A stretch of DNA of 64,000 nucleotides from Variovorax sp. OV329. GTDB taxonomy: Bacteria; Pseudomonadota; Gammaproteobacteria; Burkholderiales; Burkholderiaceae_C. This document shows positions 42,863 through 50,591 of the stretch, one piece after another. The notes under the pieces are model-generated. The model ran no database searches and was not told where the DNA came from. It worked only from the letters and a program-made list of their open reading frames with translations. The stretch is from the NCBI RefSeq assembly GCF_900114785.1, contig NZ_FOUG01000020.1:1-64000 (forward strand), read 5' to 3'. Positions within the stretch are counted from its first letter, which is position 1; the number at the start of each line of letters is the position of its first letter. A program made the translations under genes and the position numbers.

Positions 42863-43645
42863 ATGCAGTCCAGCGTTGCGGCAGTTCCCATCCCGGCCTT
42901 CCCGCGCGATGGCGGTCCGGCCAAGAGCCACCAGGGCGGCACCTCGCTGCGCGAGCGCGTGCGGCCGGCCTCGCGCGTCGAGCTCGACAGCGTGCCCTGG
43001 CTGCGCGCGCTGGCACCGGCCGAGCGCGACCGGGCCCAGTCCGTCATCGTGGTGGGCGACGCCGAGCCGGGCGACCTGGTGTGCCGCGTGGGCCGCCCGC
43101 CCACCTACTGGTTCGGCGTGATCGAGGGCCTGCTCAAGATGAGCAAGGACCGCGCGGACGGCAGCTCCATGACCTACAGCGGCTTGCCCTCGGGCGGCTG
43201 GTTCGGCGAGGGCACGGCCATGAAGCGCGAGCCCTACCGCTACGACATCCAGGCGCTGCGGCGCAGCGTGGTGGCAGGCCTGCCCGTGGACGACTTCCAC
43301 TGGCTGCTGGACCACTCCATCGGCTTCAACCGCTTCGTGATGAATCAGCTCAACGAGCGGCTGGCCCAGTTCATCGCCGCGCGCGAGAACGACCGCCTGA
43401 ACAACCCCGACGCCCGGGTGGCGCGCAACCTGGCGCAGCTGTTCAACCCGGTGCTCTTCCCCGGCGTGGGCGAGCTGCTGCGCATCACCCAGCAGGAGCT
43501 GGCCTACCTGGTGGGCCTGTCGCGCCAGCGCGTGAACGAGGCGCTGCGCACGCTGCAGGCGCGCGGCGCCATCGTGGTGGAGTACGGCGGCGTGCGCGTG
43601 CTCGACATGGAAGCGCTTCGCAGCGGCGGGGTTGTCGAGCGATGA
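42863..43645 (+). CDS. Crp/Fnr-family transcriptional regulator
   Basis: The 260-residue protein has a cyclic-nucleotide-binding-type beta-roll at about 65-165 (FGVIEGLLKMS, GGWFGEGTAM) and a Crp-type winged helix at about 190-250, with ITQQELAYLVGLSRQRVNEALRTL as two-helix DNA reader. The usual cAMP residues (GE-L-x9-RSA) are degenerate, so the effector may be something other than cAMP. It is divergent from the ligase-transporter operon and probably regulates it through the palindrome at 42815-42830. The ATG at 42863 is preferred to the GTG-type upstream frame. Confidence 0.88.
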   Translation: MQSSVAAVPIPAFPRDGGPAKSHQGGTSLRERVRPASRVELDSVPWLRALAPAERDRAQSVIVVGDAEPGDLVCRVGRPPTYWFGVIEGLLKMSKDRADGSSMTYSGLPSGGWFGEGTAMKREPYRYDIQALRRSVVAGLPVDDFHWLLDHSIGFNRFVMNQLNERLAQFIAARENDRLNNPDARVARNLAQLFNPVLFPGVGELLRITQQELAYLVGLSRQRVNEALRTLQARGAIVVEYGGVRVLDMEALRSGGVVER

Positions 43646-43704
43646 CAAAGCCGGGCTGCCCGCGCATGATGCGAGCTCTTGCCTTCAGACAAGGAGAAGA
43701 AGCC

Positions 43705-44280
43705 GTGACGATGAAGCCCGACACCCCGCGTTCTCTTGTGCTTGCCGCGGCCCTGGTGGCCGCCGCGCCGCTGGCCGGCGCCGCCGGCTTCTCGCTCGGC
43801 AGCCCGACCATCAAGCCCGGCAGCACCCTGACCGAAGCGCAGGTGTTCAACGGCTTTGGCTGCAGCGGCAAGAACATCTCGCCGGCCCTGAAATGGAGCG
43901 GCGCGCCCAAGGACACCAAGAGCTTTGCCCTCACCGTGTACGACCCCGATGCGCCCACCGGCTCCGGCTGGTGGCATTGGGTCATTTACAACATCCCGGC
44001 CAGCGCCACCGAGATCCCCGAGGGAGCCGGAACGGCCGACGGCAAGGGCCTGCCGGCCGGCAGCCAGCAGGGCCGCACCGACTTCGGCGTGCCCGGCTTC
44101 GGCGGCGCCTGCCCGCCGCCGGGCGACAAGCCGCACCGCTACATCTTCACGGTGTACGCGCTCAAGACCGACAAGCTGGACATCCCCGAGGGCGGCACCG
44201 CCGCACTGGTGGGCTACATGATCAACGCCAACAAGCTCGCATCGGCTTCCTTCACCGCGAAGTACGGGCGCAAGAAATAA
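43705..44280 (+). CDS. YbhB/YbcL-family (Raf kinase inhibitor-like) exported protein
   Basis: The 191-residue protein has a signal peptide (1-28, AGA cleavage) and the phosphatidylethanolamine-binding-protein fold of bacterial YbhB/YbcL: CSGKNISPALKWSGAPKDTKSFALTVYDPDAP split over 52-83, WWHWVIYNIPA, and PHRYIFTVYAL. The DPDAP and W-H-W ligand pocket residues are intact. Role unknown. GTG at 43705 has AAGGAG at ideal spacing; ATG at 43711 is an alternative. It follows the Crp-family gene after 59 bp. Confidence 0.88.
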   Translation: MTMKPDTPRSLVLAAALVAAAPLAGAAGFSLGSPTIKPGSTLTEAQVFNGFGCSGKNISPALKWSGAPKDTKSFALTVYDPDAPTGSGWWHWVIYNIPASATEIPEGAGTADGKGLPAGSQQGRTDFGVPGFGGACPPPGDKPHRYIFTVYALKTDKLDIPEGGTAALVGYMINANKLASASFTAKYGRKK

Positions 44281-44309
44281 GCACGGGCATCTTCTGCTGC
44301 GAGGAGTGA

Positions 44310-45032
44310 ATGGGCTGGCTCGAAAACCTGATCAACACCGCACTGGTCACGATCGCCGAATCGCTGTCGACCTCCGAAGGGATCATTGCGGCGGTGTCGG
44401 TGACCATCGCCGGCGGGCTGGTGGTGGCCAGCAGCTTCGTCAAGACCATGATCCCGCTGCGGATGCTGGCGGTCGCCAGCAACGTGGGCTTCATGGTCTA
44501 CGGGGCCCTGCATCCTTCGCTGACCATGCTGATGCTGCACGCCACGCTGCTGCCCATCAACATCTTCCGCACGGCCCAGATGGTCTGGATGACGCGGAAA
44601 GTGCGAGAGGCCGCCAGCACCGCCGACCTCTCGGGCGTCTGGCTGCGGCCCTACATGCGCAGCCGCCGGCATCGGGCCGGGCACGTGCTGTTCCGCAAGG
44701 GTGATCCGGCCGACCACCTGTTCTTCCTGGCCGCCGGCAAGATCGAGTTCATCGAGATCGGGCAGGTGATGGAGGCGGGCCGGCTGTTCGGCGAGATCGC
44801 CTTCTTCGCGCCCGACAAGTGCCGCTCGCTCACGGCCCGCTGCGTCACCGCCTGCCAGGTGCTGCGCATCGACGAGAACACCTTCAGGCAGCTGTATTTC
44901 CAGAACCCGGCCTTCGGCTTCGAGGTGGTCTCGCTCATCGCCGGGCGGCTGATGGCCGACCGGCAGCGGCTGGAAGCACTGGTCGCTGCGGGGCAGGCGC
45001 CGCCGCAGCCGGTGGACCAAGCGGCCGCCTGA
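44310..45032 (+). CDS. Membrane protein with C-terminal cyclic nucleotide-binding domain
   Basis: The 240-residue protein has a membrane part of three hydrophobic stretches (about 22-45, 50-75 and 78-92). A cNMP-binding beta-roll follows at about 120-215 with AGHVLFRKGDPADHLFFLAAGKIEF and RLFGEIAFF, close to the phosphate-binding cassette FGE-x-A. It is not a channel, because no pore motif is present. It may sense cyclic nucleotide at the membrane; a class III cyclase is encoded 0.7 kb downstream on the other strand. It converges with the redoxin gene. Confidence 0.8.
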   Translation: MGWLENLINTALVTIAESLSTSEGIIAAVSVTIAGGLVVASSFVKTMIPLRMLAVASNVGFMVYGALHPSLTMLMLHATLLPINIFRTAQMVWMTRKVREAASTADLSGVWLRPYMRSRRHRAGHVLFRKGDPADHLFFLAAGKIEFIEIGQVMEAGRLFGEIAFFAPDKCRSLTARCVTACQVLRIDENTFRQLYFQNPAFGFEVVSLIAGRLMADRQRLEALVAAGQAPPQPVDQAAA

Positions 45033-45048
45033 GCCGGGGCCCCAACGC

Positions 45049-45711
45049 CTAGTGCAGGCGCATGGCGCGCGCCGCCTCGAGGATCACTTCCTCCGAGGGC
45101 AGCTTGCCGATGCCCGCAAGCCCTTCCTTCTGGCACTCGATCTCCACCCAGCGCACGATGCCGTCGCGGTCGATCATGTACAGGGCCTTGAGCTGCGGCC
45201 ACTGCCGGTCGATGTCGGCCTGGTCGTTGGGCGTGCCGGTATAGCCGTCCTCGACAGTGAGCTTCACCGACAGGTCCTGCACCGACATCGGCGCAGGAAG
45301 GTCGCCGAAGGGGTTCACGCGCACCTCGCCAAGGGCCTGCAGCATCTCGGGCGTGGGCTCCGGCTTGGGCACGCGGAAGGCCCGGTGGATGCTCAGCGCC
45401 GGGTCGGACGCCAGGCGCAGCCGCGTGGGCCTGAACTTGAAATACACCCGGGCATGCTCCGGGTCGGTGGCCACCACCGCCAGGCTTTGCACGCCCAGGG
45501 CCTTGAGCTTGTCTTCCATCGCGCCCAGCTCCACCAGCTGGCGGCGGCAGAAGGGGCACCACAGGCCCACCATGAGCGCCAGGAAGAGGTTGCTCTTGCC
45601 GCGGTAGTCGCTCAGCTGCACAGGCCCGTTGCCGTCCACGGCGGGCAGGGCGAACTGGGGTGCGGGCTCGCCCGGCGCCACGGGCATTTCCATCATCGAT
45701 GCGGAACTCAT
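45049..45711 (-). CDS. Redoxin/AhpC-like thiol peroxidase
   Basis: The 220-residue protein has a thioredoxin-like redoxin fold with the CxxC site LWCPFCRRQL (Cys52, Cys55) after PQFALPAVDGNGPVQLSDYRGK. The middle (FGDLPAPMSVQDLSVKLTVEDGYTGT) and the IVRWVEIECQKEGLAGIG C-terminus fit AhpC/TSA-like proteins of the peroxiredoxin-like type. It is a cytoplasmic thiol reductase or peroxidase. The ATG at 45711 is preceded by AAGGAGAG. It lies right after the large cyclase gene in the same direction and may be co-transcribed. Confidence 0.84.
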   Translation of the reverse strand: MSSASMMEMPVAPGEPAPQFALPAVDGNGPVQLSDYRGKSNLFLALMVGLWCPFCRRQLVELGAMEDKLKALGVQSLAVVATDPEHARVYFKFRPTRLRLASDPALSIHRAFRVPKPEPTPEMLQALGEVRVNPFGDLPAPMSVQDLSVKLTVEDGYTGTPNDQADIDRQWPQLKALYMIDRDGIVRWVEIECQKEGLAGIGKLPSEEVILEAARAMRLH

Positions 45712-45735
45712 GTCGACTCTCCTTGCGCGCTTTTG

Positions 45736-48700
45736 TCAGCAAAGGAAGGGAAGCACCATCAGGGCGTCGGGCTCGAGGCCGGCGCCTTCGCACAGCGCCT
45801 GGGCCTTGGCCAGCCAGACCTCGGCCTCTCCAGGTCGCCCGGCGTCCAGGTAGAGCGTAGCCAAACCGTCGTAGCAAGGGAAGAGCAACTGCGGCTCGGC
45901 CACCTGCTCGGCCAGTTGCAGCGCCTCCTGGTAGGCGGCCAGGGCACGGGGATGGTCGCCGTGGCACTGGTGGATCTGGCCCAGGACGATCAGCGGCACC
46001 GCCAGGTGGTCGACCAGGCCGAGCCGCCGATCCAGTTGCACGGCGGTCTGCGCCGCCGCGATGCCCTCGGCCTCGCAGCGGTTGGTGAGCGCGCAGTAGG
46101 CCACCGCGAGGTTGGCATACAGGCGCGATTGGAAGGCCAGGTCGCCAACCTTGCGCGCCGTCTCCAGCCCGCGCAGGCAGGTCTCGATGCTGCGCTGCGG
46201 ATCCAGGGTGGCGTAGAGCACCCCCAGGTTGGTATAGCCGCGGCAGGCGGCCTGCAGCAGGTCCAGCGCCTCGGCCTGGGCGACGCTGTGCTCGATCTCC
46301 TTCACCGCCTCCTCGGGCCGGCCCAGGCGGGCCAGCGCGACGCCCAGCGTGTTGCTGGCCTCGGCGCGCACGATGGTGGCGGCGCGGGCGCGCTCGGCAT
46401 CGTGCTCGCCATCGGCCGGCGCCATGGGCACTTCGTCCAGCGCACGCCGCGCCCAGGCCAGCGCGCCCGCGCTGTCGCCGGCGCGGAAGGCCAGGCGGCC
46501 CAGCTCCTGGAACAGGTGGGCGCGCTCGATGGCGTCGCCCTGCTCGCCCAGCTGCGCCAGGCCTTCGTTGAAGCAAGTGGCGGCACGCTCGCGGTCGCCG
46601 GCTTCCCAGTGCAGGCCGCCGATCTTGCGCAGCACGCGGGCCGCGCGCACCGGCTCCGCGCCTTGCCGCGACAGCGACTCACGGATGGTCTCGTAATGCT
46701 TCAGGGCCTCCTCGCGCTGGCCGGCCAGGGCCTGCATGTCGGCCAGGCGCTCGTGCGCATCGAGTTGCAGGTGCGCTGCGGCTTCATCGGCCGTGCTGTC
46801 CGCCTCGTCCAGCGTGCGCATCGCGCGGCTGTAGTGGCGCATGGCGTCCTCGTTGGCATACACGCCGCGCGCCCAGTCGCCGGCGGCAAGCAGGTAGCGC
46901 GCGCCGCGCAGCTTGTCGGGCGACAGGCTCCAGTGGTGCCCCAGCGCTTCCAGCTCGACCAGGCGGCGCGGGGCCAGGCCGTCGCGATCGGGGCCGCCCT
47001 GTGCCTCGCGGACTTCCAGCGCACGGCCGACGCGCGCATGCAGTTCGCTGCGCCGCGCGAGCAGCAGGTTCTGGTAGGCCACCTCGTGCAGCAGCGCGTG
47101 GGTGAAGCGCCAGCGCGCCTCGCCATGGGGACGCAGCAGCTCGGCGGCGGCCAGGCGCTGGAGCGCTGCGTCGGTGGCCGCCGCCGGGGCGCCGGCAATG
47201 CTGCGCAGCAACCCGGCATCGAAGTCGGCGCCCAGCACCGCGGCTTCCTGCAGGGTGCGGCGCTCGTCCGCGCCCAGGCGGTCGATGCGCGAGAGAAGCA
47301 AGCCATACAGCGTGGGCGGCACGTCGGGTGTGCCGTCGTCGGCAGCCGTAAAGCGCCACTGGCCACCCTGCTGCAGAAGCTGGCCGGCGCCCGCCAGGCT
47401 GCGCACGATCTCCTCGACGAACAGCGGGTTGCCGCCCGCGCGCGCCGTCACCAGTTGGCGCACCGGCGCCAGGCCGGCATCGCCGGTGGCGCCCAGCAGC
47501 TGGTCCACCAGCGCCTGCGTGTCCGCGGCGCCCAGCGGCTCCAGCGCGACCAGGAACTGCCCGGCCTGCGCCGCGTGCAGCGCGCGGGCGTCGGGGCGCT
47601 GGCACAGCATCAGCATCAGGGGACGGTCGGCCAGCTGGTCCAGCACCTCGACCAGCAGGTCGATGGAGGCGGTGTCGGCCCAGTGCACGTCGTCGAGCAC
47701 GATCATCAACGGCTGCGTCGCCAGGCGCCGCTCCAGCAGGGCGCGTGCGGCCAGCACGATCTGGCGCTGCAGCTGCTCGGGCTCGATGTCGCCGGGCCGC
47801 GGGGCCGCATCCTCCTGCATGCCCAGCAGGTAGTTGAGCACCCGCGAGACGGCGTCGGCCTCGCTGGCGTCCGCGCCCAGGGCACGCAGGCCCTCCTGCA
47901 GCTTGTGCTGCGCCACCGCCAGCGAATCGCTTTGCTCGACCCGGTAGGCGTCGCGGAACAACGCGCCGAAGGCGCCGTAGGTGGGCTCGCCGAGGGACGA
48001 ACAGCTGGCCCGCCGCACGCTGGTGGCCGCCAGTTCATCGGCGCGCTGGGACTGCAGGCGCGCGAAGAATTCGGCCAGCAGCCGCGACTTGCCGGCGCCG
48101 GCTTCGCCCGTCACGCACACCAGCTGGCCCCGGCCGGCCTGCGCGGCGTCGAAGGCGGCCATGAGCTGCGCCAGCTGCATGTCGCGGCCCACCAGCGGCG
48201 CCGCCAGGCCCAGGTCGGCCAGGCCGCGCGGCGAGGCCTGCGCCGCTGCACTGCGCAGCCCCAGTACCTGGAACACGCGCATCGGCTGCGCCTTGCCGCG
48301 CAGTGCCAGCTCGGCCGGCGGCGCGAAGTCGAAGCGGTGCTGCGTCAGCGCCTGCGTGGCGGCCGATACCAGCACGCTGCCCGGCTCGGCCGCGTTGAGC
48401 AGGCGCGCGGCGGTGTTGACCGTGTCGCCCGTCACCGCATAGGTGCCGCCCGCGCCGCTGCCCAGGCTGCCCGCCACCACGGCGCCGGTGTGCACGCCGA
48501 TGTGCAGCGTCACCGCCCGCGCCAGCCGGGGCGCCCAGCGGTGGCTCAGCTCGCCGATGCCTGCCAGCATGTCCAGCGCGGCGTCGACGGCGCGCACCGG
48601 GTCGTCCTCGTGCGCCCGCGGCGCGCCGAACACCGCCATCACCGCGTCGCCCACGAACTTCTCGACGAAGCCGTCGTAACGGGCCACGCTGGCGGCCATC

Positions 48701-49026
48701 ACCTCGAACAGGGCGTTCTGGAAGGCGCGCAGGGTCTCGGGGTCCAGGCCCTCGGCCAGCGAGGTGAAGCCGGTCAGGTCGGCGAAGAGCACCGTGACCA
48801 GGCGGCGGTCGGCGGCCTGCGCGTCGTTGTCGTTGGCGGCCGGCGGGGGCGGCGCGGGGGCCTGCGCGAGGCCGCAGCGGGGGCAGAAGGCGAAGCCGAC
48901 CTCCAGCGCATGGCCGCAACCGTGGCAGCTGGGGCCCACCTTGTGGCCGCAGCGCTGGCAAAAGGCGGCCCCCGGCAGCAGGACGCCGCCGCAGCCGGAG
49001 CAGGACGCGGGCAGGAGGGCCGACAT
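45736..49026 (-). CDS. Large class III adenylate/guanylate cyclase with zinc ribbons, AAA ATPase and TPR domains
   Basis: The 1096-residue protein starts with two zinc ribbons (Cys9/12/23/26 and Cys34/37/48/51). The class III cyclase domain spans about 76-255, with metal Asp83 (FADLTGF), Asp127 (GDAVMAVFG) and the transition-state pair Asn204/Arg208 (VNTAARLL). The STAND-type ATPase at about 275-560 has Walker A GEAGAGKS at 307-314 and Walker B IVLDDVHWAD. Residues from about 640 are TPR-like helical repeats. All catalytic residues I can place are intact, so it may make cAMP or cGMP; purine specificity is not assigned. ATG at 49026 begins the zinc ribbons; the much longer upstream frame is spurious. 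Confidence 0.88.
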   Translation of the reverse strand: MSALLPASCSGCGGVLLPGAAFCQRCGHKVGPSCHGCGHALEVGFAFCPRCGLAQAPAPPPPAANDNDAQAADRRLVTVLFADLTGFTSLAEGLDPETLRAFQNALFEVMAASVARYDGFVEKFVGDAVMAVFGAPRAHEDDPVRAVDAALDMLAGIGELSHRWAPRLARAVTLHIGVHTGAVVAGSLGSGAGGTYAVTGDTVNTAARLLNAAEPGSVLVSAATQALTQHRFDFAPPAELALRGKAQPMRVFQVLGLRSAAAQASPRGLADLGLAAPLVGRDMQLAQLMAAFDAAQAGRGQLVCVTGEAGAGKSRLLAEFFARLQSQRADELAATSVRRASCSSLGEPTYGAFGALFRDAYRVEQSDSLAVAQHKLQEGLRALGADASEADAVSRVLNYLLGMQEDAAPRPGDIEPEQLQRQIVLAARALLERRLATQPLMIVLDDVHWADTASIDLLVEVLDQLADRPLMLMLCQRPDARALHAAQAGQFLVALEPLGAADTQALVDQLLGATGDAGLAPVRQLVTARAGGNPLFVEEIVRSLAGAGQLLQQGGQWRFTAADDGTPDVPPTLYGLLLSRIDRLGADERRTLQEAAVLGADFDAGLLRSIAGAPAAATDAALQRLAAAELLRPHGEARWRFTHALLHEVAYQNLLLARRSELHARVGRALEVREAQGGPDRDGLAPRRLVELEALGHHWSLSPDKLRGARYLLAAGDWARGVYANEDAMRHYSRAMRTLDEADSTADEAAAHLQLDAHERLADMQALAGQREEALKHYETIRESLSRQGAEPVRAARVLRKIGGLHWEAGDRERAATCFNEGLAQLGEQGDAIERAHLFQELGRLAFRAGDSAGALAWARRALDEVPMAPADGEHDAERARAATIVRAEASNTLGVALARLGRPEEAVKEIEHSVAQAEALDLLQAACRGYTNLGVLYATLDPQRSIETCLRGLETARKVGDLAFQSRLYANLAVAYCALTNRCEAEGIAAAQTAVQLDRRLGLVDHLAVPLIVLGQIHQCHGDHPRALAAYQEALQLAEQVAEPQLLFPCYDGLATLYLDAGRPGEAEVWLAKAQALCEGAGLEPDALMVLPFLC

Positions 49027-49085
49027 GGTCGGCTGCCATCCTGCGCCAGTTCGGCCTTGGGCGCTACTGGTGGCAACCGGGGCGC

Positions 49086-50447
49086 TCAGCCCTCGTTCTG
49101 GATGGTCTCGCCCTGCAGCTTGCCCATGTCGCGGATGTTTTCCTTGTGCCGGCGCCAGCCGCGCCAGGTGCGCTTCGCGTTGGCCCAGGAGATGGCGTAG
49201 TACAGCATCTTGAAGCGGCGCAGCCCGCCCCACATGGGCGTGCTGCCGTAGATGTCGCCGGCCAGCAGCGACATCAGCGCCTCCTTCACCCGCATGAAGT
49301 TGTTCGGGTGCATGAACATGTCGCGGATGGTCGGGTTGGTGGCGCGGTAGATGAACCACGAGTACTCGCGCGGGCCCTTGCGCATCATCTGCTCGAACTC
49401 GCGCCTGGCCTTCGCATGCTCGGCCGGCCGGTCCAGCGCCGTGGCGACCAGATCGGCGCCGTCGAAGGCGCTGTGCATGGCCAGGTACACGCCCGAGGAG
49501 AACATCGGGTCGATGAAGGCGAAGGCATCGCCCAGCATCAGGTAGCGGTCGCCCGTGCAGTGCGTGCCGTTGTAGGAGAAATTGCCCGTGGCATGCACCG
49601 CGTCGTCGACCAACTCGGCCGCCTTCAGCCGGTCGGCCAGCTCGGGGCACATGGCGATGGTGTCGAAGAAGAAGTCCTTCAGCGGCTTCTCGCGCTGCTT
49701 CAGGTAGTAGGGCCAGCACACCGCGCCCACGCTGGTGGTGCCGTCGGCCAAGGGGATGAACCAGAACCAGCCGTGTGGGAACCAGCAGATGCTGATGTTG
49801 CCCTCGCGCTTGCCTTCGAGCCGGCGCACCTTGCGGAAGTGGCCGAAGAGGGCGGTGCTGTTGTGCTCGGGGTTCTTTTCCTTGCTCTTGAGCTTGTTGC
49901 CCAGGAAGGTGTCGCGGCCGCTGGCGTCGACCACGAAGCGGGCATGCCAGGTGCGGCGGCTGCCGTCTTCCAGCTGCGCCTGCACAATGGCGCCGCTGTC
50001 GTCGAACTGCACGTCGCGCACCTTGCAGCCTTCCAGCGTGCGTGCGCCACGGGTGGCGGCGTTGCGGAACAGCAGCTCGTCGAGCTCGGAGCGGCGCACC
50101 TGCCAGGCCGAGGGCATGGTCTTGTCCCAGGCGTCGGCGAACTCGACATAGCTGCGGTGCGCGTGCTCGATGGAGACGAACTCGATGCCCCACTTCTTCA
50201 TGCCGATGGCATCGACCTGGTCGTGCACGCCCAGGCGGCGGAACAGGTCGACGTTGGCCGGGAGCAGCGATTCGCCGATGTGGAAGCGAGGGTGGTGCTC
50301 CTTCTCGACCAGCACCACGTCGCGGCCCTGCTGCGCCAGGAGGGCCGCGATGGTGGAGCCGGCCGGGCCGCCGCCGATGACGAAGACGTCGCAGCCTTCG
50401 ATGGTCGGGACTTCGGGAATGGCGGAGGCAGTCGATGTGTCTGGCAT
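49086..50447 (-). CDS. Flavin-dependent halogenase-like FAD enzyme
   Basis: The 453-residue protein has an FAD Rossmann motif GGGPAG (25-30), GESLLP (58-63), a lysine in KKWGIEF (Lys85) matching the halogenase K-x-G-x-x-F element, the WxWxIP signature as WFWFIP (227-232), LGDAFAF, and the Fx2Px2SxG motif as FIDPMFSSG (311-319). Together these mark the flavin-dependent halogenase family, which uses FADH2, oxygen and halide; a plain monooxygenase activity is also possible. No flavin reductase, NRPS or polyketide gene is nearby, so the substrate is open. It lies just upstream of the large cyclase gene. Confidence 0.84.
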   Translation of the reverse strand: MPDTSTASAIPEVPTIEGCDVFVIGGGPAGSTIAALLAQQGRDVVLVEKEHHPRFHIGESLLPANVDLFRRLGVHDQVDAIGMKKWGIEFVSIEHAHRSYVEFADAWDKTMPSAWQVRRSELDELLFRNAATRGARTLEGCKVRDVQFDDSGAIVQAQLEDGSRRTWHARFVVDASGRDTFLGNKLKSKEKNPEHNSTALFGHFRKVRRLEGKREGNISICWFPHGWFWFIPLADGTTSVGAVCWPYYLKQREKPLKDFFFDTIAMCPELADRLKAAELVDDAVHATGNFSYNGTHCTGDRYLMLGDAFAFIDPMFSSGVYLAMHSAFDGADLVATALDRPAEHAKARREFEQMMRKGPREYSWFIYRATNPTIRDMFMHPNNFMRVKEALMSLLAGDIYGSTPMWGGLRRFKMLYYAISWANAKRTWRGWRRHKENIRDMGKLQGETIQNEG

Positions 50448-50537
50448 GGGTGGAAAGCGCCTGCTAACTCTGTGGGAGGGGTACGTAACCCCGCAGGATA
50501 GCGCGCGACCACCCGTCGTCCTGTCAGAACTTGGCGC

Positions 50538-50558
50538 GTGAGCTCAGCTGCAGCTCAC
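50538..50558 (-). terminator. Stem-loop after the AsmA gene
   Basis: GTGAGCT (50538-50544) and AGCTCAC (50552-50558) form a perfect 7-bp stem with a 7-base loop, 34 bp past the AsmA stop and 91 bp before the halogenase-like start on the same strand. No T run follows. Confidence 0.5.
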
Positions 50559-50591
50559 GGCCGGGCCGGGGCAGGATCGAGGAGGTGTGTT

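Noticed and set aside
45052..49200. Plus-strand open frame of nearly 1,400 codons across the cyclase gene
   Set aside because: Shadow of the cyclase, redoxin and halogenase genes; composition is compositional noise.
49027..50193. N-terminal extension of the large cyclase frame
   Set aside because: It overlaps the halogenase-like gene in another frame and precedes the zinc-ribbon start.
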